Of a DNA stretch of 64,000 nt, positions 52,924-61,204 are shown piece by piece. Numbering within the stretch: position 1 is the stretch's first letter; every line of letters begins with the position of its first letter. Source of the DNA: CAWJLE01 sp963843645 (GTDB lineage: Bacteria > Chloroflexota > Anaerolineae > DAOTYC01); the NCBI GenBank assembly GCA_963843645.1, contig CAWJLE010000002.1:244790-308789 (forward strand), in the 5' to 3' direction. The notes under the pieces were generated by a model. That model did not search any database. It saw only the letters and a list, made by a program, of their open reading frames with translations, and was not told the origin of the DNA. Position numbers and translations under genes: made by a program.

Positions 52924-54457
52924 AATGGTGTCTGCGACGCATATGAAGGCGACCACTGTAACCGCCAGCGGTTGTCACGCGCCAACCTCAGCCAGCGATG
53001 GAATCGACTTGGGCGGGCGTCGCGTGCCCGCGGCTGACCCTCGGGCCAGCTGCTCAACCCTCAGGCCGGGGTCAACTCCTTTTGCCGCCGCAGATTGACT
53101 GTCTGGACGAGGTTGTGAGCCAACGCATACCACAACAGGACAGCGCGCGCCTTGCGCAGGCCGCGGACCAAGAGCCGTTGCAAGCCACGGTTGCGCAGCA
53201 AGGCATTGGCCCATTCCCACCGTGGCGGCCCGCCCTTTGTATTTCTCCTTGGCCTCGGCGGTGCTCATCCGTTGCTTCCATTCGGCCACTTGCGGGCTGT
53301 CCGTCGGCCGCACCTCCACCGGGTGCAGCTGACCATCGGGGCCCCGCCGAATCGGGCTATAGACCGCCACCCCCTGTTGGCCGGCTGCGGTGATGCCGTC
53401 ATTGGAACGAAACCCGCCGTCGACGTAGTGCTCCGTCATCAGCCGCTCATACCGGTCCTGGGTCTGCTTCAACATGGGTTCCAACAACTGAGCGTCCGCT
53501 TCCGTGCTCACCTCCACGCCCACAATGATCCGGCTCTGCATGTCCACGTTCAGTTGGCCGCTGTAGGCCGGGCGGAACCCGCCATCAGGCATCTTGGTCA
53601 CCCGGGCGTCCGGATCAGTGGTCGAGGCCCGGACCGGGCGCTTCTTGCGTTTGAGCTCGCGCCGTTTAGCCTTTTTCGCCTCGAGCTTTTCCACTTCCTG
53701 CAAGGCCTGTTCGACCCGGGCCATTCGGTCGTGCGCCTGGCGCTCGCGCGCTGCCTGCTGGCGTTTCGTCACAGGCGCCTCGCCAGCGGCGTCACGGGCG
53801 GCCTTCAGTTGCTGCACGCGGGCGTCCGCCTGCTGCAGACACTGGCTGAGAGTCTCCGCCCGGCGGAAGGAACTGGCCCCCGCACTGGCCCGGATGCGCA
53901 CTCCATCCTGCGCCGTTTGCTCCAGATCGACCAGACCCTCCTGCAACAGCACGGCCACGCTACGGGTCAGCAGCGTATCCAGCTTAGCTTCCTGCTGCAC
54001 CCGAAAATCAGCCAGCGTATGGTAATTCACACTCACGCCGCCCAGCAACCACTGGTAGGCCACATGTTCCCGACACAGGCGGTCCACCGCGCGGGCGCTG
54101 CCTACCCCCTCCAGCGTCGCATACAGCCACACGGCCAGCAACAACCGCGGATCAATGGCGGGCCGGCCGGCCTCGCCTTCCACCGCATTGATCGCGTCGT
54201 AGAAGGCGCTCAGATCATAGTCTTGCACCAGCGCCCACACCAGCCGGACGCGATGATCATCCGGCACCAACTCGTCCAAGCTAGCCACGCGCATCTCGAC
54301 TTGGTGCCGGTTGGCTTGTCCAGCCGGGGCTTGCCTTTGCCCGGCACAGTCGGCTTTGGGCTTTCACTCGGCAGCGGAAACAGGGTGTCGGTCATGGCTC
54401 ACCTCGGCAGGAAATAATGCCGTCATTTTATTCGAGGTTGGATTTTTTCACAACCTC
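52901..54457 (-). mobile_element. IS1182-like insertion sequence (about 1557 bp)
   Basis: The terminal inverted repeats are GAGGCTGTGAA at the left and, read inward from the right, GAGGTTGTGAA. Both ends are flanked by TGA (52898-52900 and 54458-54460), a likely 3-bp target duplication. Joining the flanks recreates GTCACCCTGAGGGAG, the arm of the P2 palindrome, so the element jumped into a pre-existing P2 copy. Confidence 0.8.
52975..54294 (-). CDS. IS1182-family transposase (frameshifted at both ends)
   Basis: A DDE transposase. The N-terminal DUF772-like domain shows EAGRPAIDPRLLLAVWLYA and YQWLLGGVSVNYHTLADFR. The middle is charged and coiled-coil-like (residues about 170-230), then YSGQLNVDMQSRIIVGVEV and EHYVDGGFRS come from the catalytic core. 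The true start is probably ATG 54395 (MTDTLFPLPSESPKP), joined by a one-base shift near 54310. The true C-terminus, ALLRNRGLQRLLVRGLRKA and ALAHNLVQTVNLRR, lies in another frame after an extra G near 53222 and ends near 53090. The catalytic residues appear present, but the copy as read cannot make a full transposase. Confidence 0.85.
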   Translation of the reverse strand: MRVASLDELVPDDHRVRLVWALVQDYDLSAFYDAINAVEGEAGRPAIDPRLLLAVWLYATLEGVGSARAVDRLCREHVAYQWLLGGVSVNYHTLADFRVQQEAKLDTLLTRSVAVLLQEGLVDLEQTAQDGVRIRASAGASSFRRAETLSQCLQQADARVQQLKAARDAAGEAPVTKRQQAARERQAHDRMARVEQALQEVEKLEAKKAKRRELKRKKRPVRASTTDPDARVTKMPDGGFRPAYSGQLNVDMQSRIIVGVEVSTEADAQLLEPMLKQTQDRYERLMTEHYVDGGFRSNDGITAAGQQGVAVYSPIRRGPDGQLHPVEVRPTDSPQVAEWKQRMSTAEAKEKYKGRAATVGMGQCLAAQPWLATALGPRPAQGARCPVVVCVGSQPRPDSQSAAAKGVDPGLRVEQLARGSAAGTRRPPKSIPSLAEVGA

Positions 54458-54600
54458 TGAGGGAGGGCAGCCGTACTCGCCCGACGCGAGGGGTCTCGCG
54501 CGCGAAATGCCAGTCCGTGTCGCCGATCGAGCGGACTGGCATTTCGCGCGCGAGACCCCTCGCGTCGGGCGATGCGGCTGCCCTCGCTCAGGGTGACATA
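54458..54600. repeat. Palindrome, family P2 (copy 3, split by the IS)
   Basis: The arms GAGGGCAGCCG and CGACGCGAGGGGTCTCGCGC pair with their complements around 54520-54535. The missing outer left part, GTCACCCTGA, is at 52891-52900 on the other side of the insertion sequence. Confidence 0.82.
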
Positions 54601-54602
54601 AG

Positions 54603-54800
54603 TCGGAGGTCTGCCCCCCGCGGTCGCACACGACCTGGTCCGGCGCTCCCAGGGGATATAGGTCGGAGGTCTGCCCCCGCGGTCACGCACGACCTGGTCG
54701 GGCGCTCCTGTAGGGTGACATCAGTCGAGGGCTGCCCCGCGGTCATGCACGACCTGGTCCGGCGCTCCTGTAGGGTGACATAAGTCGGAGGTCTGCCCCA
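54603..54800. repeat. Tandem repeats of about 60 bp
   Basis: Three copies and a partial fourth start at 54603, 54663, 54724 and 54784. Each contains GGTCTGCCCC or GGGCTGCCCC, then CGACCTGGTC and GGCGCTCC. Adjacent units differ at several positions. No gene is seen here. Confidence 0.8.
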
Positions 54801-54809
54801 GTGCCCGGC

Positions 54810-56933
54810 CTACGCGCCTTTCTCGGTGGCGGGCGTGGACGTCACGGGGACGTCCACCTTGGGCCGGCACACCTCCTCGCCCGGTTGCCCGGTCAGGAGC
54901 TGACGCGTGGCGCCGGCGCACGCGCGATCCGCCAGCACGACGACGCGATCGCCCTCCTGCAGCACGGTGGAGCCGTGCGCAAGGTGCAGTGCGCGTCCGC
55001 GGCGAACCGAGACGATCAGGCAGTCCTGCGGCAGGCTCAGCGCGCTGACCTTCGCGCCGACGGCGGGTGACTCCGGAGCAATGTCGATCTGCACGTAGTC
55101 CACGCCGTCCAGCTGGGCCAGGCGCAGCATCTCGGCCCGGTGCTGATGATGAGCGCGCGCCTTGATGGCCTGATCGTACGCGTGGATGATGTCGGAGCGG
55201 CGCACCATGCCCACCAGTTTGCGCGGATCGTCGCGGTCCACCACCGGCAGCCGGCCGATGTCCCGGCTGCCCATGCGGCGCAACGCCCGCCACACCGGCT
55301 CTTCGGGATGCGCCACCAGCAGGCCGTCGACCGTCGCGATGTCGGCGACCGTCTTGCCCGCGAGCGGCCCGTCCGCCTGGGCCACCTTCAGATCCTGGAG
55401 GCTGACGATGCCGCCCAGCCGGCCCGCCGCGTCGACCACCGGGAAGCCGTGATGGGCGGTCTGCACGAACTTCTCCTGCAGCTCCGCCAGCGGCATGTCG
55501 AGGCGCACCGTCTCCAGCTCGGCGGTCATCGCTTCACTGACGCTGATCCCCTGCATCACGTCGATGTCCTGGCCCTGCTGCAAGTGGACGCCACGCCGGG
55601 TCAGTTTGAGCGTGTAGATCGATTCCCGGCTGATGATTCGAGACAATAAAGTGCTGACGACGGTCGCCAGCATGAGCGGGAGGATGATGTGGTAGTCGCC
55701 GGTCATCTCGAAGAGGATGATGATGGCGGTGATCGGGGCGTGCGCCGCACCGCTGAAGACGGCCGCCATGCCGACCAGGGCGTAGGCGCCCGCCGGAGCG
55801 GTGACCAGCGGGAACAGGGCGTGAACGCCCTGTCCGAACGCCTCGCCCAGCATGGCCCCCATGAAGAGCGACGGAGCGAAGATGCCGCCCGATCCGCCGG
55901 CGCCGAGCGTGATGATCGTGGCCAGCACCTTGAAGAACAGCAGGCTCAACGTCACCTGCACGGCCAGGTTGCCGAACAGCGCATCGGTGATCGTGTCGTA
56001 GCCGACGCCGAAGACGCGCGGGTAGCCGCCGATCTTGTACGTCAGCAGGCCGACGATTCCCAGAGCGAGGCCGCCCAGCAGGGGCTTGACGTACTCGGCG
56101 ATCCGGAGGTCGTTCCACAGGTCCTCGGACAGGTAGAGCAGCCGCGTGAAGGCGACCGCCACCAGCGCGGCCACGATGCCGAGGCCCGTGTAGAAGAAGA
56201 GCTCCCACGGGCTGACCATCAGGTAACCGGGCACCGGGAACGCGCGGACGTCGCCCATGAACACGTGGGTGATCACGGAGGCGGTGGTCGCGGAGATCAC
56301 GACCGCGCCGAAGTTGATGGTTTGAAATTGGCCCAGGATGACTTCGAGTGCGAAGATGGAACCGGCAATGGGCGCGTTGAAGGTCGCAGCGATGCCGCCG
56401 GCCGCGCCGCAGGCCACCAGGTTGCGCACGCGGTCGTCCGACAGGTGCAGCCACTGGCCCAGCGTGGAACCGAGGGCCGAGCCGATCTGCGCGATGGGGC
56501 CCTCTCGGCCCACCGAGCCGCCGGTGCCGATGCAGATGGCCGATGCCAGCGATTTGATGATGGCCACGCGGGGCCGGATGCGGCCTCCGCGCAGGGCCAC
56601 GGCCTCCATGACCTCGGGAACGCCGTGCCCTTTCGCCTCACGCGCGAACCGGTAGATGAGCGGCCCGTAGATGGCCCCGCCCAGGGCCGGGATGATCAGC
56701 ACGGGCAGGGCGCCCATTCCCTTGAACAGCCCCGCCACCTGGCCATAAGCCAGCGATTGCGCCCCGTTGATCAGCCACCTGAACAGCACTGCGCCCAGGC
56801 CGGACCCGATGCCTATTACGAGCGCGGTGAACAAGATTACGCCGGATTCCGAAACCTCAGCTTCGCCCATCCATTGCGCCAACCGTCGACGCCAGTCGAA
56901 CTCCAGTGACCTTTGTACCCAACTTTCCAACAT
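54810..56933 (-). CDS. ClC-family chloride channel or antiporter with CBS pair and TrkA-C-like domain
   Basis: 707 residues from ATG 56933, chosen because GGGAGG is just upstream (a TTG at 56951 is less likely). The membrane domain covers about residues 20-440 and has ClC selectivity motifs GTGGSVGREGP near 135 and GGSGGIFAPSL near 350; GREGP has the gating-type Glu. Two CBS domains follow (residues about 455-590: VSEAMTAELETVRL, FPVVDAAGRLGG, then IGRLPVVDRDDPRKLVG). Last is a TrkA-C-like domain (SLPQDCLIVSVRRG, LQEGDRVVVLAD), which may bind a regulatory nucleotide. Whether it is a channel or a Cl-/H+ exchanger cannot be settled. It follows the Usp gene by 48 bp on the same strand. Confidence 0.93.
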   Translation of the reverse strand: MLESWVQRSLEFDWRRRLAQWMGEAEVSESGVILFTALVIGIGSGLGAVLFRWLINGAQSLAYGQVAGLFKGMGALPVLIIPALGGAIYGPLIYRFAREAKGHGVPEVMEAVALRGGRIRPRVAIIKSLASAICIGTGGSVGREGPIAQIGSALGSTLGQWLHLSDDRVRNLVACGAAGGIAATFNAPIAGSIFALEVILGQFQTINFGAVVISATTASVITHVFMGDVRAFPVPGYLMVSPWELFFYTGLGIVAALVAVAFTRLLYLSEDLWNDLRIAEYVKPLLGGLALGIVGLLTYKIGGYPRVFGVGYDTITDALFGNLAVQVTLSLLFFKVLATIITLGAGGSGGIFAPSLFMGAMLGEAFGQGVHALFPLVTAPAGAYALVGMAAVFSGAAHAPITAIIILFEMTGDYHIILPLMLATVVSTLLSRIISRESIYTLKLTRRGVHLQQGQDIDVMQGISVSEAMTAELETVRLDMPLAELQEKFVQTAHHGFPVVDAAGRLGGIVSLQDLKVAQADGPLAGKTVADIATVDGLLVAHPEEPVWRALRRMGSRDIGRLPVVDRDDPRKLVGMVRRSDIIHAYDQAIKARAHHQHRAEMLRLAQLDGVDYVQIDIAPESPAVGAKVSALSLPQDCLIVSVRRGRALHLAHGSTVLQEGDRVVVLADRACAGATRQLLTGQPGEEVCRPKVDVPVTSTPATEKGA

Positions 56934-56981
56934 TGCCCTCCCGGCACCCAACCATGAAATCAGCCTGCGACACCCTCACAA

Positions 56982-57836
56982 TCAAAAGACCAACGTGGTA
57001 AGAGGCGTGCGCCGCAGCACACGATCCACCGTGCTGCCGCCCAGCATCCCGCGAAGCGCCGAGTGGCTGTAGCGTCCCATCGCGATCAGGTCCACCTGGC
57101 TGTCGTCGGCCACCGCGGCGATCTGGGAGGCGGCCCGGCCCGCCCGCTGCACGAACTCGCAACCGTCCAACCCGTCTGCCGCGATCCGGCTCCTCGCGTC
57201 GGCCAGCCATTCCGCGGCCCGATCGGTCTCCGTCTCCTGCACCACCAGCACGATCAGCCTGCACGGCGGCTCGCGACAGAAGCCGGCCGCCCAGTCCAGC
57301 GCGCGCCGGGCGCCCTCTTTGCCGTCGTACGCCACCAGCAGGCAGCTCAGCTGGCGCACCACGTCGCCGCCCACGACGGTGGGCCGGTGGGCGCGCCGCG
57401 CGATTGCCTGGAACTGGCTGCCCAGGTGGTGGGCGTCATCGTGGTGGCCGTGGCCGCGTCGACCCAGGGCCAGCATCTCGGCTCCGTTCGCCTGGCGCAG
57501 GACGGTCTCCGGCACCCCGCCGAACATCAGCTCCGTGGACACGGGGATGCTCTCCACCTGGCAGCGGGCCTCCATCCACTTCAGGGCCGCGGCGCCGCGG
57601 TGCTTCAGTGACTCGAGCAGCCTGTCGTGCGAGCTGGGCTCTCTGCCCTCCGTAAATTCGCGCTGGTAGTTGGCATACGGGTTCATCATCAGCGCGCCGC
57701 TCACGACAGACAAGCCTCGAATCTCCATGTGCCGGCCGCGGGCGATCTGAATGGCCGCCTCGACCGCCACCTGGGCGGTCGACGAGCCGTCCGTCGCCGC
57801 CAGAACAACGTTGGAAGCCTCATTACTACCAGTCAT
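56982..57836 (-). CDS. Universal stress protein with two Usp domains
   Basis: 284 residues with tandem Usp domains. The first starts NVVLAATDGSSTAQVAVEAA and has GRRGHGHHDDAHHLGS near residue 125, a variant of the ATP-binding G-x2-G-x9-GS motif. The second starts CLLVAYDGKEGARRALDWAA and has MGRYSHSALRGMLGGSTVDR at its end. Such proteins bind ATP and respond to stress. It probably forms an operon with the ClC gene 48 bp downstream, which suggests regulation of ion or pH balance; that is inference. Confidence 0.92.
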   Translation of the reverse strand: MTGSNEASNVVLAATDGSSTAQVAVEAAIQIARGRHMEIRGLSVVSGALMMNPYANYQREFTEGREPSSHDRLLESLKHRGAAALKWMEARCQVESIPVSTELMFGGVPETVLRQANGAEMLALGRRGHGHHDDAHHLGSQFQAIARRAHRPTVVGGDVVRQLSCLLVAYDGKEGARRALDWAAGFCREPPCRLIVLVVQETETDRAAEWLADARSRIAADGLDGCEFVQRAGRAASQIAAVADDSQVDLIAMGRYSHSALRGMLGGSTVDRVLRRTPLTTLVF

Positions 57837-58109
57837 GGCAAACCTCGATTCGCTGTGTTACGCGGGTACCGATCCGGAACGCAAAAAAGCACGATGGGGA
57901 CTCGTGAGGAAGCGGCGGACCCGATTATCCGCTGGCTCCCCGCACGCGCTCACCTCGTGCGAAGCGAATGCGCGCGCAGACGAGTTCGAATCAGGAAGAA
58001 TAAGAAGCATGCCGTATGGTATCATTAGTATACGCCGGAATCGTCGCGGAGTCAAGGGTTTTTGGCAAATCTTGTGAAAAATCGTGAAGCTCAGAGGACC
58101 GAAAAACGT

Positions 58110-58239
58110 TCACCGCCAGGGACACCAGGAAAGACAAAGAAAAAAAGCAAAAACAAACGACAGGGGCTTCCGAAGTTGCAGACACTTCGGAAGCCCCTGT
58201 CGTTTGTTTTTCTTGGTGCCCTTGGTGTCCTTTGTGGTG
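58110..58239. repeat. Palindrome, families P5 and P4 combined
   Basis: The left arm has ACCGCCAGGGACACCAGG and a run of AAGACAAAG; the right arm has the complement with TTGGTGTCCTTTGTGGTG. At the centre lies GGGGCTTCCGAAGT with its complement (58163-58197). It makes up most of the gap 57837-58302, which has no gene. Related GGACACCAAG strings are at 29110 and 34594. Confidence 0.85.
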
Positions 58240-58302
58240 AGGCCTTTGTTCCTTCTTCGTGTTGCTCGTGTTACCCGAGGAGCGGGGGATTGTCGAGGAA
58301 CG

Positions 58303-58674
58303 TCACGGCTCGGCGCCGGGCTCGCCCTCGCCGGGTGCGCCCTGTTCTGGCGCGTCGGCCGGGCTGCAATAGTCCGGACCCTCGGCCCCGGTTCCCTCGA
58401 CCTCGGATCCCTCGGCCCCGAATTCGTCGCCATCCGGGCCCATCGCCAGCACGGCGCAGGCCTCGTCGGCCAGCTCCTCCGGCACCATGACCCGTACCTG
58501 GCCCATGCCGTCCACGGTCAGCCCGAGCACCAGCCCGTAGCTCTCGTATTGGAGCATGACCGGTATCTCGGCTGTTTCCAGCTTGCTCTTCAGCACCTGC
58601 CCCTGCAACTGCCCGTACACCGTCGCCACGCAGATCAGGTTGTCGCGACGATAGGGTTTCTTCTCGCGGGACAT
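58303..58674 (-). CDS. DUF2007-like small protein (putative signal-transducing)
   Basis: 123 residues. The first 80 match the DUF2007 pattern: CVATVYGQLQGQVLKSKLET, then IPVMLQYES and VRVMVPEELADEACAVL. The family has a small alpha-beta domain related to the PII-like fold and no proven function. The last 40 residues are an acidic Glu-Gly-Pro tail with low complexity. ATG 58674 follows AAGGAT. It is followed on the same strand only by the P5 palindrome. Confidence 0.75.
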   Translation of the reverse strand: MSREKKPYRRDNLICVATVYGQLQGQVLKSKLETAEIPVMLQYESYGLVLGLTVDGMGQVRVMVPEELADEACAVLAMGPDGDEFGAEGSEVEGTGAEGPDYCSPADAPEQGAPGEGEPGAEP

Positions 58675-58793
58675 CGTCGTATCCTTTCTCGCCGCCGGCT
58701 CGCAGACGGCCCGTTCATGGCATGACATAAGAACGCCATGAGTATAGCACAGGCGCGGAAAGGCATGCAAATGGGGAACGCGATTGCCCGGGT

Positions 58794-59066
58794 CTACAGG
58801 CCGAAGCCGCCCACGCGCGCGCAGAAGGTCTCGCCGTTGCTGCGGCCCGCCGAGAAGCCGACCTCCTCGTCCTTGTTCAGCACGTGAATCACGAACGTGT
58901 GCGTGTCGGCATCGAAGACGACCGCCCGGACGGTGCCGTTGGTGGGGGACAGCACCGGCGTGTGATGATCGGAGGCGGTGCCCAGCTTCTGGCCCGCAAC
59001 CACCTGATCGCCTCGACTCACCTCCACGCCGTACGTCGCCTCGACTCGAATCAGGTAGAGCACCAT
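58794..59066 (-). CDS. Small lipoyl/biotinyl-like single hybrid domain protein
   Basis: 90 residues. The arrangement VSRGDQVVAGQKLGTASDHH then PTNGTVRAVVF is that of the biotinyl/lipoyl beta-barrel hybrid fold. There is no Lys in the usual hairpin (SPTNGTV in place of EAMKM-like), so it is not expected to carry biotin or lipoate. GGGAGG precedes ATG 59066. Its role is unknown. Confidence 0.6.
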   Translation of the reverse strand: MVLYLIRVEATYGVEVSRGDQVVAGQKLGTASDHHTPVLSPTNGTVRAVVFDADTHTFVIHVLNKDEEVGFSAGRSNGETFCARVGGFGL

Positions 59067-59299
59067 GGACGGAACCTCCCGCGAAAGTGGGAACAGGGAC
59101 GGGGGAGTGGCGATCCCCGTCCCTGCAACTGACGAATTCTGCGAAGTCCGGGTGGGTCTTGCCGACCTGGCTGCGTCTGCCGACTGGATTTCGCAACGCC
59201 TTCGCCATCGGTGTAGGTGTCGTCGTTTGCGAGCATCTCGTACGTTCTCATGGTAGCACGAAAATGTGGAGAAGTGGCGAAGGCCGTGTTAACAACGTG

Positions 59300-60112
59300 T
59301 TAAGAGCGCATTAGGGTTTCTTCGACCAGTGCCGCCAGCAGGTCCTCCTCTTCTTGTGGGGGACGCTCGCGCAGGCGGGCCGCGGCGAGCGGCGCCATCC
59401 AGCTCTCGACTTCGACGGCGGAGATGGGGTGCAGCAGCGCGTAAGCCTGCAGGTACGCGTCGAGGAACTGCCGGCGCAGCGCCTGCAGTCTCTGGCCGGC
59501 GTCCGGCGGCAGCCCGGGCGGCAGCGCGGAGTGGCGGAACAAGAGGACGGTGCGCGCGACGTCGGCTGTAGCCGGGCCGCGCGTCGCGCTCATCCAGTCG
59601 ATGACGACCGGGCCCCGCGCCGTCATGAGGATGTTGCCGGGGTGGAAGTCGCCGTGGCACACCGCCGCGCCGTCCGGCAGCGCATCCACGGCCCGGCACG
59701 CCCGCGCCTTGACCTCGTCCGTGAGGCGCGTCGTCTGCCCGATGGCGTCCTTCATCGCCGCTCGCAGCGAGGGCAGCCCGGTCCCCATGCCGTCGTGGAC
59801 CATTGCGTGCAGCCGGGCGAACTGCGCCGCCAGCTCCGGCAGGCGCTCGGGCCGGCGGACCAGCACATCGAGCATGGACGGGCCGTCCAGGCGCTCGTAC
59901 ACGATGCCGCGCCGCCCGTCGACCTCCAGCACGTCGCCGACGGCGGGCGCGCCGAGCCCCGCCTCGAACACCCACCGCGCGATCTTCGCTTCGTGATCCA
60001 CCCACTGGGCCGGATAGCCGCTGCGGTACAGCTTCAGCACCGTGGCGTCTCCCCACAGGAAGATCTCCGCCGTCCGCCCTTCGCCGATCATCCGGCCCTT
60101 CTGTGTCGTCAT
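59300..60112 (-). CDS. Aminoglycoside phosphotransferase (APH)-family kinase
   Basis: 270 residues with the APH/choline-kinase fold: MIGEGRTAEIFLWGDATVLKL at the N-lobe, the catalytic loop CHGDFHPGNIL near residue 157 and VIDWMSA near 172 for the metal-binding Asp. It would transfer phosphate from ATP or GTP to a hydroxyl of a small molecule such as an antibiotic, homoserine or a sugar; the substrate is unclear. ATG 60112 follows GGGAGGATACAG. It begins 44 bp after the stop of the MerR-TipAS gene and is probably cotranscribed with it, so the inducer may be related to its substrate. Confidence 0.85.
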   Translation of the reverse strand: MTTQKGRMIGEGRTAEIFLWGDATVLKLYRSGYPAQWVDHEAKIARWVFEAGLGAPAVGDVLEVDGRRGIVYERLDGPSMLDVLVRRPERLPELAAQFARLHAMVHDGMGTGLPSLRAAMKDAIGQTTRLTDEVKARACRAVDALPDGAAVCHGDFHPGNILMTARGPVVIDWMSATRGPATADVARTVLLFRHSALPPGLPPDAGQRLQALRRQFLDAYLQAYALLHPISAVEVESWMAPLAAARLRERPPQEEEDLLAALVEETLMRS

Positions 60113-60156
60113 CTGTATCCTCCCTCGCCTGGCTCCGCCGACCTCCGGCCCCGCGA

Positions 60157-60924
60157 TCAGTCGCCCCGGCGCTCGCGGTATATCCGGCCGGCCCGCTCGA
60201 TGAACGCGGCCAGGTCGTCGTCGTACGGTTGGTATTGCGCCGGCATCTGGTCCCGGCCGGCGTACATCTTCTGCAGCGCGGCGCGGATGCCGGGGTCGCC
60301 CTGGGTGAACTGCTCGATCAGGGCTTCCTGGCGGGCGATTAGCGCCTGCACCTCCGGGTGTTCCGGCGGCAGGCCCCGCTTCGCTTTGAAGTCGGCGATG
60401 AGGTCCGCCCAGGCCTGCTGGCCGCTCTGCACGTCCTCCGGCGACATGGTCCTCGCCCGCGCCTCCAGGTCGGCCCACTGCTCCGGCGTGTAGTATTGTT
60501 TGACCCACTCTTGATTGTCCATGGCGATTGCTCCTCTCATGATGTCGGTGATCTGGGCCCAATCGAGGTCTTCGGCGCCGCCGCGCTCGAGCGTCGCCAG
60601 CGCTTCGTCAATCGCGCGCGACGCCTGCTGCAGCTCCCGGACGCGCCGCGCCACGGCCTGTTGCTGGATTCTCAGCGAGCGGCGGACGTCGTACCGCGGG
60701 TTGTCCAGCAGCTGCCGGACCTCCTCCAGTGAGAAGCCGACGTGTTTCAGCATCAGGATCTGCTGCAGGCGGAGCAGGTCGGTGCGGCGGTACAGGCGCT
60801 GCCCCGATTCGGTGCGCAGCGACGGCGTGAGCAGCCCCTTCTGATCGTAGAAGTGAAGCGTGCGCACGGTCACGCCCGCGAGCCGGGCGAACGCCTTTAC
60901 CAGGTACGTGTCCTTGGGTCTCAT
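60157..60924 (-). CDS. MerR-family regulator with TipAS-like effector domain
   Basis: 255 residues. The MerR winged helix covers residues 8-75 (FARLAGVTVRTLHFYDQKGL, SGQRLYRRTDLLRLQQI), followed by a dimerisation coiled coil (about 80-120). The C-terminal TipAS-like domain begins near 135 (EWVKQYYTPEQWADLEAR) and has Q...W..LI.....G...P..P.VQ....R and YAGRDQ. In characterised relatives this domain binds antibiotics such as thiostrepton-type peptides. The gene has its own 19-bp-spacer promoter and is followed by an APH-family gene. Confidence 0.9.
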   Translation of the reverse strand: MRPKDTYLVKAFARLAGVTVRTLHFYDQKGLLTPSLRTESGQRLYRRTDLLRLQQILMLKHVGFSLEEVRQLLDNPRYDVRRSLRIQQQAVARRVRELQQASRAIDEALATLERGGAEDLDWAQITDIMRGAIAMDNQEWVKQYYTPEQWADLEARARTMSPEDVQSGQQAWADLIADFKAKRGLPPEHPEVQALIARQEALIEQFTQGDPGIRAALQKMYAGRDQMPAQYQPYDDDLAAFIERAGRIYRERRGD

Positions 60925-60942
60925 CGATCACCTCTGAAGAGG

Positions 60943-60973
60943 AGTATAGCACATGACGTAACGTCAGAGTCAA
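60943..60973 (-). promoter_or_regulatory. MerR-type promoter with 19-bp spacer and palindromic operator
   Basis: On the minus strand TTGACT (60973-60968) and TATACT (60948-60943) are 19 bp apart, the long spacing known for MerR-activated promoters. The perfect palindrome TGACGT-A-ACGTCA (60954-60966) lies in the spacer. It directly precedes the MerR gene, so self-activation is expected. Confidence 0.75.
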
Positions 60974-60997
60974 GGGGGAGAATGGCCCTGTAGGCTC

Positions 60998-61030
60998 AGA
61001 CTTCCGAAGTTATCGAAACTTCGGAAGTCT
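60998..61030. repeat. Short palindrome, family P4
   Basis: AGACTTCCGAAGTT and its complement around ATCGA. It lies between the MerR promoter and the truncated hicA. Confidence 0.8.
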
Positions 61031-61114
61031 CGCCGGGTGCCCGGACGATCATCCGGGATCGCCGGGACGCGCGCTGGCTTGCGGGGACATACTTCCAACC
61101 GGGAGATGGAGCAT

Positions 61115-61204
61115 TCAGAAGGAGGGGGGTCGCGGAGCATAAAAGCCGCCGCGCTCGAGCGCGGCGATGATTTCGTCACTGGAGAAGAGCTCCCGTGGCG
61201 TCAC
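61115..61204 (-). pseudogene. hicA: Truncated HicA-like toxin remnant
   Basis: GTG at 61204-61202 overlaps the hicB stop codon (GTGA) and encodes 29 residues: VTPRELFSSDEIIAALERGG then FYAPRPPSF and a stop. The first 21 residues fit the N-terminal helix of HicA mRNA interferases (usual length 60-80), but the part with the catalytic His (G-S-H) is absent. It is a broken toxin, or a chance overlap; the order antitoxin then toxin also occurs in some hic loci. Confidence 0.5.

Noticed and set aside
53152..54417. 421-codon plus-strand ORF across the insertion sequence
   Set aside because: It is antisense to a recognisable transposase and has no domain of its own.
59051..59251. Short minus-strand ORF beginning MRTYEMLANDDTYTDGEG
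   Set aside because: No ribosome site and no family resemblance; it covers the upstream region and start of the lipoyl-like gene.
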